Assembly (NCBI RefSeq): GCF_000801105.2
Contig: NC_079515.1
Span: forward strand, 39,255,920 to 39,319,919
DNA length: 64,000 nucleotides
From: Raphanus sativus
Taxonomy: Eukaryota; Streptophyta; Magnoliopsida; Brassicales; Brassicaceae
Direction: 5' to 3'
The position numbers and the translations under genes were made by a program. Below the pieces are notes generated by a model. That model was not told the origin of the DNA. It saw only the letters and a program-made list of their open reading frames with translations, and searched no databases. Every line of letters starts with the position of its first letter. Within the stretch, counting starts at the first letter, position 1. Shown piece after piece: positions 22,443 through 34,892 of this stretch.

Positions 22443-25400
22443 ATGGACACGCCGGATAAGAACCGCATCTCCGCCGTTTCGTACCGTAACTTCGAGGTTT
22501 TCTCTCACTCCGATAATCTGTTCCTATTTTAGATTTTATATTTTACCAGAGAGATTCTGAAGCTTCCCGCGTGAATCCACATGTAGAAGTTTCCTAAACT
22601 ACCTCCTTGTTCATCGGACCTATTCACTCCAAAATTAATATGATTTTTTAGAGATGAAATTAGGGTTTGTGGGTTTAAGATCGTCCTCATGGGGTTAGTT
22701 TAAGCTATTCGTGTCGATTAGAGTTTTTTTTTTCCACACTATGTGTTCTCCAACGATTCCTAGATTAGTCTATGTGTTCTTCACATTGCATTGTTGCTGA
22801 ACAGAGTTATAATCTGCTAAATTATTAGAGTATAGATTGATTACCGGTTTACTTGGTTAAATACGGTTTGATATATTGGTTTAGTGTCGTTATATAAGTC
22901 AGAGTCTGTAACAGACTTACAGTTGAGTTGCAGAATAACAAACTATCTTTCTCTCATTTCTCTCTCGATCATGATTCATCTCTGAATCTAATATGGTATC
23001 AGAGCAATTGCTCTCATCTTCCGCTTCTTCCTGATCGATTCAGAGCTTGATTCGAGCTTCCGATTCATCTCCGTCACTCGCGATTCGATTCGACGACTAG
23101 TTCGTCACCATCTTCGTCTTTTCTCGATCGATAGAGCTATCGATCTTCTGTTCTCTTCATCACCATGCCAATGTCTTACGCGAATGCTGTTAACTCAACT
23201 CCGAACTCAGCTTCAACTCCTAATCCGGCGGCGAATCGATCTCCGATGACGGCGTCCCTTCAAGATCCGAACTCCAATCCCTTATACATCCACATTGCTG
23301 ATCACGCTGGTATTGCTCTTGTATCTGATAAGCTAACTGGCCTAGGAAACTTCAATACATGGCGTAGATCAATGATGATGGCTTTAGGAGCTCGGAACAA
23401 GATTGTTTTTGTGGATGGATCTTATCCTGAGATCGATAAATCACATCCTGATTATGCTTCTTGGTATCGTTGCAATAGTATGGTTTGCACCTGGATTGTT
23501 AACGCTGTTGACAAGTCTATAGCAAAGAGCATCATGTATCTTGAAACGGCTCGACAGATGTGGCTTGATATTCATGATCAGTTTAAACAGAGCGATGGAC
23601 CTCGTCATGCAGAGATTAAACAACAGATCTATTCTGAAGTTCAAGGATCACAAACAGTCAGTGAGTACTACACCAAACTCAAGCAACTTTGGGAAGATCT
23701 GAAGAATCATGAGGCTCCATATAAGTGTTGTTGTGGTCGTGACAGTTGTGAAAGTTCGAAGCGTTTGATGGAACGTGACGAGCAAGATCATGTCTTGAAG
23801 TTTCTCATGGGGCTAAATGATACTTTTACTGCAGCGAGAGGTCAAATCCTTATGATGGATCCTAAACCATCCCTCAATAAAGTCTTCAATTTGGTATCAC
23901 AAGAGGAACGTCAACGCTCTATGAAGAATGGTTCAACAACTAGTGCAGTTGCCTTTCAAGCCTCACAAACTGATCAACTTGTAGCAGCTTATTCTGGTAA
24001 CTACAACAAACCGAAATCGCGTCCTATCTGCTCGCATTGTGGTGTTGTTGGTCACACTGTGAACAGATGCTACAAGCTACATGGATTCCCACCTGGTTTC
24101 AAGCCGCAGTCATCGAACTACAGACAACCGAATCAACAACAGAACTCTTCAAAGCAGAATGAGTCAACGTCACAGAAGAAAGAGAACGTGGCTAACATGG
24201 TTGTCAATGATAATGTACCTCAGAGCAATCAACGACATGCAAACCTGGATCATCTTACATCAGACCAGATTCAGCATCTTCTGACGATTTTAAATCTCAC
24301 ACCGCAGTCTATCAACCCTATATCTCAGGTTTCTGGCTCGCAGTTGACTCTTGCAGATGGATCTACCTCCGTTTCCAAACCTCAACCTCACCTTACTCCT
24401 CAAATCCATGCCCCATCTGGTAACTCTTTAAAACCATTCTCTTTACTTTCATCTGCAGGAACCGAAAATAGCCTTAGTCTTAAGAATAATGCTTGGGTTG
24501 TGGACACTGGTGCTAGTTGCCATGTCTGTTCTGATCATACCCTATTCATAGATACCAAACCTATTAGTCATACCTCAGTTACTCTCCCTGATGGAACACA
24601 TATATCAGTAACTCTTTCTGGAACAATCAAGCTTTCTGAAACTTTAACTCTTCACTCTGTTCTTTTTGTTCCAAACTTCAAATTCAATCTCTTAAGCATC
24701 AGTGCTCTTACCAAAAACAGCTCTATCACTGTGCTTTTCTCTTCTGATTCTTGTTACATTCTTCCTTACAATCCTTTTATTTCTCAGGCGCATATTCTGG
24801 ACTCCATGATTGGGAAGGGTGATCTTCATGACAATCTTTACATCTTGGAGTCCACGCCTTCTTCTTCTTTCAAATCCTCTCTCCCTTCCCTCAACGTTTC
24901 TTCTGCTTCTCAAATTTCTTCTGAAGTCTGGCACCGGCGATTAGGACATCCATCACCACAAAAGATTCACATTCTGTCTAAAGATCTTCTTATTTCTTCT
25001 GAAAAATCTCTTGATTCTGTTTGTACTGTATGCCCTTTGGCTAAACAGAAACGCATTTCTTTTCAATCATCGAATAATATGTCTCCAAATCCTTTTGATC
25101 TTATTCATCTTGATATCTGGGGTCCCTTTCATGTTCCTACTTCAGATGGATACAGATATTTTCTCACTATAGTAGATGATTGTACACGAGCTACTTGGAT
25201 TTACCTTTTGGAAAATAAAAGTTCAGTTTCCTCTGTTTTTCCTGAATTTCTTCAGCTTATTGAAACCCAATACCAGATGAAAGTCAAAGCCATCCGATCT
25301 GATAATGCTCTTGAGCTATCTTTTACATCTCTTCTTAAAGCCAAAGGCATCATCCATTTCTTTTCTTGTGCGTACACTCCACAACAAAACTCAGTTGTGG

Positions 25401-28400
25401 AGAGGAAACACCAACACATTTTAAATGTTGCAAGATCTCTTCTCTTTCAATCAAACGTACCCATTTCTTACTGGGGAGATTGTATTCTTACCGCAGTCTA
25501 CCTCATAAACCGAACCCCATCACCTCTTCTTCAAAACAAAACCCCATTTGAACTTTTAAACAAGAAAGCTCCTCTATACAATCATCTCCGTGTCTTTGGT
25601 TGCCTTTGTTATGTCTCAACCCTTACTAAAGATAGACACAAATTCTCTCCCCGTGCAAAACCCTGTGTCTTTCTTGGTTATCCTCATGGTTACAAAGGTT
25701 ATAAAGTTCTTGACTTAGAAACTAATACAGTTTCTATTTCTCGAAATGTCATTTTTCATGAGTATCTCTTTCCTTTCACTCATTCTCCAAAAGGCTCAGA
25801 TATATTTCCTCAGGATGTTCTACCATTGCCGGTTCCAGACTCTCTCTTTCCAGCTTCTTTTGATATTTCTCCTGATCCTATCTTTCCTGATAATTCTTCT
25901 TTTATATCTCAACTTCCTGAACCAGATGATGTTCATCCTTCTTCATTGCCACAAGGTGTTTCTTCATCGCTTTCTTCCCCTATCTCATCTTCACCTTGTG
26001 TCCTTCCTCGTTCCAATACTGATTGTGTTCCGTCAGGAGATCAAACCAATAACCATAGACCAAAACGCCAAGCTAGGATCCCTAGTTACCTTGATGAATA
26101 CCATTGTTACTTGCTTAACAAGATATCAGACTTTCCTGCTCATCCTACCCATACCTCATCCTACCCAATCTCCTCGTTTATGACCTATAAGAACCTTGAG
26201 CCTTCCTATAAGAACTTTGTCCTATCCATTACCACTACTACCCCACCTAAGACCTTCCTAGAAGCCATTAAATCTGCAGAGTTCACTGCGGCTATGAGAA
26301 CTGAGATGACTTCGTTGGAAGATACTGAAACATGGGATGTTTGTGAGTTGCCTCCGGGTAAGCATCCAGTTGGTTGTAAATGGGTCTACACTATCAAGTT
26401 CAACCCTGATGGAACCATTGAACGCTTTAAGGCACGTTTGGTTGCTAAGGGATACACGCAGATTGAAGGTCTTGATTACATTGATACCTTCTCTCCCGTG
26501 GCAAAAATGGGTACAGTTCGTCTTCTTCTCCGTTTAGCTGCAAGCAAGAACTGGTCTATATCACAGCTTGACATTAGTAATGCCTTTTTGAACGGGGATC
26601 TAGATGAAGAGATATACATGACAATGCCTCAGGGATATGCTCAGCTTACTGGAAAATCTTGGCCAAAGAACTACGTTTGCAAGCTCAAGAAGTCTTTGTA
26701 CGGCTTGAAACAAGCTTCACGTCAGTGGAACCAGAAGCTATCGAGTGTGATTCTTCGTGAAGGATTCACACAATGTCCATCAGATCATTCTCTGTTCGTC
26801 AAGTGTACTTCTGAAGTGTTTCTAGCTATATTAGTATACGTTGACGACATTCTTCTTGTTGGAAGCCTTGACTCTGCCGTTGATGAGTTCAAGTCTAAAC
26901 TCAAGAATGCTTTCAAGTTGAGAGATCTTGGTCCAGCCAAATACTTTCTTGGTTTTGAGATTGCTAGAAACTCGACTGGTATTTCTATTAATCAGAGGAA
27001 GTATACATTGGAATTGCTTGAAGATGCTGGACTACTCGGTTGTAAACCTCTCTCAGTTCCAATGGAGCCTAATCTCAAGATGTCAGAATCTGATGGTGAT
27101 CTCTTAACAGAGCCTTCTGTTTACCGTCGTATCGTTGGCAGACTTCTTTACCTGACACACACGAGACCTGATATCACTTATGCTGTACATAAGCTCAGTC
27201 AGTATATGCAGGCACCTCGTTCTGTGCATCTTCAGGCTGCTAACAGAATCCTCAGATATCTCAAGAATGATCCAGGTCAAGGATTATTCTTCTCGGCTTC
27301 ATCAAACCTTCAGCTCACTGCTTTTTCCGACGCGGATTGGGCTGCTTGTCCAGACTCAAGGCGTTCGGTAACTGGTTATTGTGTGTTTCTTGGTGATGCT
27401 CTCATCTCTTGGTGTTGCAGGAAACAACCAACGGTATCTCGTAGTAGCTCAGAGGCCGAGTATCGCGCAATGGCTGACACTACTTGTGAGTTGATATGGC
27501 TTACTGCTCTGTTACGGGATCTTCATTGTCCAACAACTACGCCTGCAACACTCTACTGTGACAACCAGTCAGCTCTACACATCGCCTCCAACCCTGTCTT
27601 TCACGAACGCACAAAACACATTGAGAACGACTGTCACATTGTTCGTGAACGCTTGCTGAGTGGTTTCCTCAAGACACTTCATGTACGGACCGATAATCAA
27701 CTCGCCGATATCTTTACAAAGGCTGTGCAACCAGGAGTGTTCAAGCATTTAGTGTCGAAGATGGGATTGTATAGTTTGTATCTTCCATCTTGAGGGAGGG
27801 GTATTAGAGTATAGATTGATTACCGGTTTACTTGGTTAAATACGGTTTGATATATTGGTTTAGTGTCGTTATATAAGTCAGAGTCTGTAACAGACTTACA
27901 GTTGAGTTGCAGAATAACAAACTATCTTTCTCTCATTTCTCTCTCGATCATGATTCATCTCTGAATCTAATATAAATTCTCAGTTGTATTCGTTAATATC
28001 TGCAGGATTCTCCAGTTTTTCAGTATATTAATGGTCTTTCCCCAATAGAAGCAATGAAGGCTGATCATGTCTTTCACTCATTGGCTCTTGCATCTCCTTC
28101 TTCATCTCTGTTTAGTTCACCGCAGATAGAAGAATCTTACCGTGATTCCAGGTTTCTCATTAAAAGGTAGCCTCAGTTTTTTCTTTCTTTCTTTTACTTT
28201 GTAAAATGCTGACGTTTTAGATGTGTATCTTCTTCTTTAGGCATCATCATTCTCTTGATCTGTCTAGTCCAATAGCCGTCCTTGGTGAGACTGTAAAGAA
28301 CACGCCAGATATTCTGAAGCGTTGTCAGGTTAAGTTTGCAATTGAGTTGGCGAGTTCTTTGAGGAATGGAAATGATCAAATGACTACGTCTTCTGATGAA

Positions 28401-30085
28401 GTAGTACCAATGGATGATGAAAATGAAATAGCAATAAGGCAATCTGATGGGTTATGTGGACAGCCTAATGAACTTGATGATTCAGATGGGGTATTTCGAA
28501 CCGAAGAAATGGAAACTGAGAATGGGTATGGTGAGCAAGAGATACCAAATGCAAAGGATCCAAGAATTAACTCTTTTACTTCGGTGCCTCAGCAGTTTTC
28601 CACTAACTCAAGGAATGTAGTACAGTCTCGCAGTGTGCAAGTGGCTGGTGGAGCTCCAGACACCACTCTCACCAGTTCATCGGACGTTGCCGCTGTTGGT
28701 TCGACTGCCAAAGCTGAAGATAAGGAAGAAACAGGCCAACAGCTCAGTCGCAAGGTAACACATTTCAAATAGTATTTTTTTTTTGTTGATATCATTTGTT
28801 TCCCTATTGCAAGTAGAATTATTTATTCATCTGCTAGTTAATGTATTAATTTAAAGTTAGAAGTTTTCCATTAACTGTACATTGATTCTTGCAGCAACGG
28901 AGTGTACGCAGACGCTGCCTGACTTTTGACGCGGGAGGATCTTACAAAAGGGTACCTTTGCGTGATTCCACAAACGACCTTCCCCTTGATTTCACATCTA
29001 TCATCAACGAAGCTTCTAGTCCTCAAAAGTGTGTAGACTCCAGCAAACAAGAGACCGATGAGATTGTACCCATACCACGGACTATTGGCCTGCACTTGAA
29101 AGCTCTCGTGAACCCCTCAGCCTCAAGTAACCGAAATAAATCAACTTCCATAGATGGCTGTGTTTTATCTCATGCTGAAGAAGAGTTCGCAACTCCTGTT
29201 TCCACAATAAACGATTTGGTTTCCTGTGATATCCAAATCATGGAGGAGGCTTCTGAGAAATCTATGGAAGGAGAGTGGGTTGAGGAGCATGGCAGCTGTA
29301 AGCGCTGTCGATGTAAGAAATCAAAATGCTTGAAGCTGTAAGTTATTTTCTTACTATAATTCTCTTCACACAATTTTCTCAAGTTACATTTGTGTCACGT
29401 GTTACCTTTTGATTCATCTGTTACAGGTACTGTGATTGTTTCGCTGCTGGTCTATACTGTGTCGAACCTTGTTCGTGTCAAAACTGTTTCAATAGACCAA
29501 TCCATGAAGATGTAGTTATGAAAACTCGTCGAAATGTTGAAGCTCGCAACCCATTAGCTTTCGCTCCAAAAGTTGTCTTGACTTCTGACTCTGCTACATA
29601 TTTTGGGGTAAGACATCATGACATCAACAATGAGCTAATGAAAGTATGTTGAGGCAGTGACATGTTTTTATGTATCTCATGTTTTTCTAATACAATTATA
29701 GGAGGAGAGCAACACGACTCCTGCTTCAGCAAGACACATGAGAGGATGCAACTGCAAGAAATCAGGATGTTTAAAGAAGTATTGTGAATGCTACTTGGTA
29801 AGTTTGGTTTCATTTATTCCGAATAATCTCCATTCATTATTCTTAACCGTTGGATGTTATAATGCATGTTTATCAAGATGGGCGTTGGATGCTCGGCGAG
29901 CTGCAGGTGCATAGGTTGCAAAAACGTTATCTGTCACACAAATGGTAGTTTTTTCAAAGTTCAAATGCCATATCATTCGGGTTAATTAGAATAATTCTTA
30001 GACTGTTTTCATTGATTTCTCAGAGCAATTCCACTTTCCATGTGGGTTAGAGCCTGATGCGGTTACAAATCAACGAAGAATCTAA
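22443..30085 (+). CDS. TSO1-like (TCX) CXC-domain protein, Copia element in intron 1, short C-terminus
   Basis: Eight exons: 22443-22496, 28006-28166, 28241-28754, 28895-29337, 29427-29607, 29702-29797, 29878-29944, 30024-30085. All have GT-AG borders and close in frame at 525 residues. It starts MDTPDK and continues [16 protein letters not shown], the N-terminal signature of the TSO1/TCX family. CXC1 lies at residues 376-411 ([16 protein letters not shown]…), the RNPLAFAPK linker at 431-439 and CXC2 at about 466-498 ([16 protein letters not shown]…). CXC domains bind zinc and CHR-type DNA, acting in cell-cycle and germline gene control in the nucleus. Relatives are commonly 600-700 residues. 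Here the protein ends about 25 residues after CXC2, and a Helitron begins 4 bp past the stop, so the tail may have been lost. It is probably the At3g04850 ortholog. Confidence 0.85.
22823..22993 (+). repeat. 5' LTR of the Copia element
   Basis: 171 bp starting TATTAGAG and ending CTAATA, so the outer ends form a short inverted repeat (TATTAG/CTAATA). A TATA-like TTATATAAG at about 22890-22900 could be the LTR promoter. Its sequence is repeated without visible difference at 27802-27972. Confidence 0.95.
22994..23005 (+). promoter_or_regulatory. Primer-binding site of the Copia element
   Basis: TGGTATCAGAGC directly follows the 5' LTR and is complementary to the 3' end of plant initiator tRNA-Met, the usual Copia minus-strand primer. 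Confidence 0.92.
23165..27793 (+). CDS. Copia gag-pol polyprotein, intact
   Basis: One open frame of 1542 residues. In order: gag with a UBN2-type region (about residues 50-250) and a CCHC zinc knuckle [14 protein letters not shown] from residue 289; aspartic protease with DTGAS at 447; integrase zinc region starting HRRLGHPS at about 590, then the catalytic core with LDIWGPF and a downstream DNALE-type segment; reverse transcriptase with YVDD at 1225; RNase H with SDADWA at about 1388 and the [11 protein letters not shown] motif. The order protease-integrase-RT-RNase H defines Copia. The stop codon overlaps the polypurine tract. No frameshift or stop is seen, so the element may still be active. 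Confidence 0.97.
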   Translation: MPMSYANAVNSTPNSASTPNPAANRSPMTASLQDPNSNPLYIHIADHAGIALVSDKLTGLGNFNTWRRSMMMALGARNKIVFVDGSYPEIDKSHPDYASWYRCNSMVCTWIVNAVDKSIAKSIMYLETARQMWLDIHDQFKQSDGPRHAEIKQQIYSEVQGSQTVSEYYTKLKQLWEDLKNHEAPYKCCCGRDSCESSKRLMERDEQDHVLKFLMGLNDTFTAARGQILMMDPKPSLNKVFNLVSQEERQRSMKNGSTTSAVAFQASQTDQLVAAYSGNYNKPKSRPICSHCGVVGHTVNRCYKLHGFPPGFKPQSSNYRQPNQQQNSSKQNESTSQKKENVANMVVNDNVPQSNQRHANLDHLTSDQIQHLLTILNLTPQSINPISQVSGSQLTLADGSTSVSKPQPHLTPQIHAPSGNSLKPFSLLSSAGTENSLSLKNNAWVVDTGASCHVCSDHTLFIDTKPISHTSVTLPDGTHISVTLSGTIKLSETLTLHSVLFVPNFKFNLLSISALTKNSSITVLFSSDSCYILPYNPFISQAHILDSMIGKGDLHDNLYILESTPSSSFKSSLPSLNVSSASQISSEVWHRRLGHPSPQKIHILSKDLLISSEKSLDSVCTVCPLAKQKRISFQSSNNMSPNPFDLIHLDIWGPFHVPTSDGYRYFLTIVDDCTRATWIYLLENKSSVSSVFPEFLQLIETQYQMKVKAIRSDNALELSFTSLLKAKGIIHFFSCAYTPQQNSVVERKHQHILNVARSLLFQSNVPISYWGDCILTAVYLINRTPSPLLQNKTPFELLNKKAPLYNHLRVFGCLCYVSTLTKDRHKFSPRAKPCVFLGYPHGYKGYKVLDLETNTVSISRNVIFHEYLFPFTHSPKGSDIFPQDVLPLPVPDSLFPASFDISPDPIFPDNSSFISQLPEPDDVHPSSLPQGVSSSLSSPISSSPCVLPRSNTDCVPSGDQTNNHRPKRQARIPSYLDEYHCYLLNKISDFPAHPTHTSSYPISSFMTYKNLEPSYKNFVLSITTTTPPKTFLEAIKSAEFTAAMRTEMTSLEDTETWDVCELPPGKHPVGCKWVYTIKFNPDGTIERFKARLVAKGYTQIEGLDYIDTFSPVAKMGTVRLLLRLAASKNWSISQLDISNAFLNGDLDEEIYMTMPQGYAQLTGKSWPKNYVCKLKKSLYGLKQASRQWNQKLSSVILREGFTQCPSDHSLFVKCTSEVFLAILVYVDDILLVGSLDSAVDEFKSKLKNAFKLRDLGPAKYFLGFEIARNSTGISINQRKYTLELLEDAGLLGCKPLSVPMEPNLKMSESDGDLLTEPSVYRRIVGRLLYLTHTRPDITYAVHKLSQYMQAPRSVHLQAANRILRYLKNDPGQGLFFSASSNLQLTAFSDADWAACPDSRRSVTGYCVFLGDALISWCCRKQPTVSRSSSEAEYRAMADTTCELIWLTALLRDLHCPTTTPATLYCDNQSALHIASNPVFHERTKHIENDCHIVRERLLSGFLKTLHVRTDNQLADIFTKAVQPGVFKHLVSKMGLYSLYLPS
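27792..27801 (+). promoter_or_regulatory. Polypurine tract of the Copia element
   Basis: GAGGGAGGGG lies between the polyprotein stop codon and the right LTR, the normal site for plus-strand priming. Confidence 0.85.
27802..27972 (+). repeat. 3' LTR of the Copia element
   Basis: 171 bp; no difference from the 5' LTR was noticed when both copies were read side by side. It is followed by the target duplication TAAAT. Confidence 0.95.
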
Positions 30086-30088
30086 AGA

Positions 30089-30959
30089 TCGTCTATCTTA
30101 TTAAAACAGAAACATTAAAACTTATTCTAGGTAGATTTTAAAGTTGGACCTTATGTAATTAATGCTATATTAATCTACTTATTATTAGACATGCCTTATA
30201 AATAATTAATATCAACCATAACCATAGTTTTTCACTTCTTACCTTATTATTATATCCACTACCCATATTTCTTTATATTGCATATATTTTATTATAAGCT
30301 AGATACATCCACTAGCATATTATACTATAAGATAGATTATTAATAATACATCTACTAACATATAATACTATACGACAGATTACTAATAATACAATATATT
30401 ATCTGTATTCATTAACTTGCATCTATCAATATTAGCAATACTATGAAGACGACTAACTCTATACTTTGAACCTATAAACCATGATATACTAATTTATAAC
30501 AAAAATGATATTACTGTTACAAATTAGTTTTTATAAAAATTATTTATAGCAGCAATTTGTTATATAAGATAAATTTAATCAAGACCCAAAATTTTTTTTT
30601 TCCTGTTCAGAAAAAAGAAACCTACGAATAATATATACCATTAAATTAGCCAAAAATCTTCCAAATAAATAGTAAATCTCACCAATCCAAAAAAATGAAT
30701 TAAAAATATAACAAAAGATCTTATGTTTGAAATTTAGCTCACTGGGTCGGGTATAAATCTGTTCATTTCAGGTATGAGTTCTTCGAGTTCTCAACATTTG
30801 GATCTAAGTAGATATTTGATTTTTTTGTCCGGATCGATTTTTTTTGGTTCCGGATCATTCTAACTTTTTAATATTATAAATCTTAAATAATATACAACAT
30901 GTATATAAAATATGTGAATCAAAAGATAAATCCGCGCAGGCGCGCGGGTCATGATCTAG
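30089..30959 (+). mobile_element. Complete short Helitron directly after the CXC gene
   Basis: The head is A|TCGTCTATCTTATTAAAACAG (the canonical TCTATCTTATTAAAA starts at 30092). The tail is hairpin CCGCGCAGGCGCGCGG (about 30932-30947), then GTCATGATCTAG|T with CTAG at 30956-30959. About 870 bp, AT-rich, no coding sequence, so non-autonomous. It starts 4 bp after the stop codon of the CXC gene. Confidence 0.75.
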
Positions 30960-33296
30960 TTGTGATTAAATCTAAGTCTAGTTTGGTACGTATATACGAT
31001 AACATATAGGAAATATAATCTTTGGTTAGGAAAGTAAATGTGTTCTGTTTTACTCTGCTCTTGTTTAAATTTATATTGTTTGTTTGTTTATTTGCACTGA
31101 AGAAAGTTTTGTAATGGTGTTAACGATACTTGTCTCATTTCTCTTCTACTCCTTGTTTGTTTCCTTCTTATGGTTGTTGCGAATTCGTTCTTGAAAGCAA
31201 AACTCTCCAGTGGGGAAATAAAACTATTATGAATTCAAAACAATCCCACCAACTACAATGGCGAAAGAGATTTCACTAAGGAACCGAGTAATCACGCGCA
31301 AATTGTAAGCGGAATGCTAGTGGACGTGGTCGTATGCAAGTGATTACATACTTCAACAAACAAGCTGTATAATGTGGAACCAAGATCTCCCCCTTTTTTG
31401 TAAAAGTTAAACGTTGTGTACTTCATCGGTGGGTAGACGGTTGGCCAACGCAGGAAAACTACTTGGTTAAAACCGAGGTTGATATTGTAAAAGAAACGAT
31501 GATCAGATGATGACTCAAAAGAAGATGATAAGTTCAAAACATAAGGAAAACTAGATTAAGCGCGGGTATTATTTTTTACTTTTATGAAATATATTATTTG
31601 TTTGTAATTATTGAATGTATTTATCTTAGTAAAAATTTTTTTATAATAAATTCGACACATAAGGTGTCTCTAGTAAACTATATGCTCTGGCTTTGTTTTC
31701 TCCAATCAACATATTTATTTGACTTGTTGTTAAAATAAATGATTTTAGAACACAATATTACAATATTTTTACATTGATATTTTGTTTAAAAGAAATAATT
31801 TTGAATCCAATTGTACAGTACTTTTATATTGATTTTTTTCAGTTCATATAAAGTTTTTAAATATATTTATTTCAACTGAACCAATTATTATTTTGTTAAA
31901 TTGGCCGCTGAAATATATTTTTATACATTGATATTTATTTTTCATAATTAGTGTTATATATTTTAGATGTATCATAATATAACTAACAATATTCAAAAGA
32001 TCTGGACCGAATCAGGTTATATGGCTATTTTTGTTACAAATATCTGAAACCGTTTTAGATATATTGGTTACTTAGATATTTTTAGGGTCATATACATCAG
32101 AACCGAATTCATCCAAATCCAGAATGACCCAACTCAAGATCCACACATAAGTTTATAATATTCAAGCCGGACTTGGTTTCAAAACAAAAAAAAATGATAC
32201 CCAAAAAGAACAACATGTACCTAAATGGACAGATAATGTTCATGTCTAACTGATTTTATAAATTAATAAAAAAAACTATTTCTATGTGTTTGGCTAAATT
32301 AAGTGAAATAGAAATAGTTTTTTTATACATCGATATTTATTTTTCATAAATAGTGTTATATATTTTAGATGTATCATAATATAACTAACGATATTCAAAA
32401 GACTTGTATCGAATCAGGTTATATAGCTATTTTTGTTACAAATATCCTAACCCGTTTTAGATAAGTTGATTATTTAGATATTTTTAGGTTTTTATATATC
32501 AGAACTGAATTCATCCAGATCCAGAATGACCCAACTCAAAATCCACACATAAGTTTATAATATTCAAGCGGGACTTGGTTTCAAAACAAAAAAACGATAT
32601 CCGAAAGAAACAACATGTACCTAAATGGACAGATGATGTTCATGTCTAACTGATTTTATAAATTAATAAAAAACACTTTCTATGTATTTGGCTAAATTAA
32701 GTGAAATAGAAATAGTTTTTATCAAGTAAAATAATTATATGGAGTGAAAAATTAAGTGGCAATAAATATAACATATCTTAATTATTTTGATTTAAGTTAT
32801 TATTTTATTTACAAAACATATATTTGAACTATTGCCTTAAATGTAGGAGAATCTAATCGTATATTTAAAAATCTGTTTTTGAATTCATGACTATCAAAAT
32901 CGGGCATATTATAATTCGATCTCATGTATGACTTTTAAATTAAATCAAGTTTATGGGCTACACTAATAATATAGATTTCGTATGAATGAATTAATTTTTT
33001 TTTAAACATCTAAACCTGTTTCCAAACATACTGATTTTACTAAAAGCTATCCAAGTATCCAAACATATTGATTTTGTACTTCAGTTTTAATAATATAGAT
33101 GATGAGGTGTCTGGGAGAAGCGGTTGCATAAATTATCCAAAACTGGCAAGTTTATACTGAGAAAAGGCACAAATACATCAAAAACAAGAAGCTGAGGGAC
33201 CAAACGAGTTTGAAAAGACACAAAGCATTTAAGAAACTAAAGCTTAGAAGAAGTCAAAACGATCGCTCAATTCTAACATTTCTTCGGAAACATATC
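30960..33296. other. Intergenic region with a tandem duplication and an orphan frame
   Basis: It holds the 402-bp tandem duplication listed separately and a degenerate minus-orientation Helitron-like end at about 31551-31566 (CTAGATTAAGCGCGGG). An open minus-strand frame at 31292-31537 has a protein-like composition (GFNQVVFLRWPTVYPP…) but no ATG in a good position, no visible splice partner and no family I recognise. It may be a captured or relic gene fragment. Confidence 0.5.
31921..32722. repeat. Tandem duplication, two copies of about 400 bp
   Basis: 31921-32322 is repeated at 32323-32722 with point differences and small indels. Both copies begin TTATACAT(T/C)GATATTTATTTTTCAT and end near GTGAAATAGAAATAGTTTTT. 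A third, shorter relative of the first part may lie just upstream (31770-31860). It is non-coding. Confidence 0.85.
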
Positions 33297-34644
<1,348 letters not shown>

Positions 34645-34729
34645 GGCTGCTGAGTATAAGTTGGGGTCGACGACGAAGCAGAAGCAAAGATATAGAACCT
34701 ACGGCGCTTGTTGAATTTAAACCAGTATC

Positions 34730-34892
34730 TAGGGTTTTGAGTAGAGCATGTTGTTGTTGTGGGTATTTAATTTCCAGCCCAATAAAACTTGAATTTACCA
34801 TCATAGTTGGGCTGTGTTTGTTGTTCAAAAAAAAAAAACGCTGGGCTGTGTTTTAATCTAGTTATAAATATAAATGGGCTTGTTGTAGCCCA
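34730..34892 (-). promoter_or_regulatory. Telo-box and site II cluster of the RPS3A promoter
   Basis: On the gene's strand there is a telo-box AAACCCTA at 34730-34737, about 86 bp above the start codon. Five TGGGCT/AGCCCA site II motifs follow at about 34776-34782, 34808-34813, 34842-34847, 34875-34880 and 34887-34892, in both orientations. The telo-box plus TGGGCY combination is the known TCP/PUR-alpha-linked promoter code of plant ribosomal protein genes in dividing cells. Confidence 0.75.

Larger units (their letters stand above)
22823..27972 (+). mobile_element. Full-length Ty1/Copia retrotransposon in sense orientation in intron 1
   Basis: 5150 bp bounded by 171-bp LTRs (22823-22993 and 27802-27972) that appear identical by eye, with a 5-bp target duplication TAAAT at 22818-22822 and 27973-27977. 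It has a primer-binding site TGGTATCAGAGC (initiator tRNA-Met type) right after the left LTR, one uninterrupted polyprotein frame, and a polypurine tract GAGGGAGGGG directly before the right LTR. All parts of an autonomous element are present, and LTR identity points to a recent insertion. It enlarges intron 1 of the CXC gene to 5509 bp. Confidence 0.97.

Noticed and set aside
24692..26537. Other frames within the Copia element
   Set aside because: Shadows of the polyprotein reading frame.
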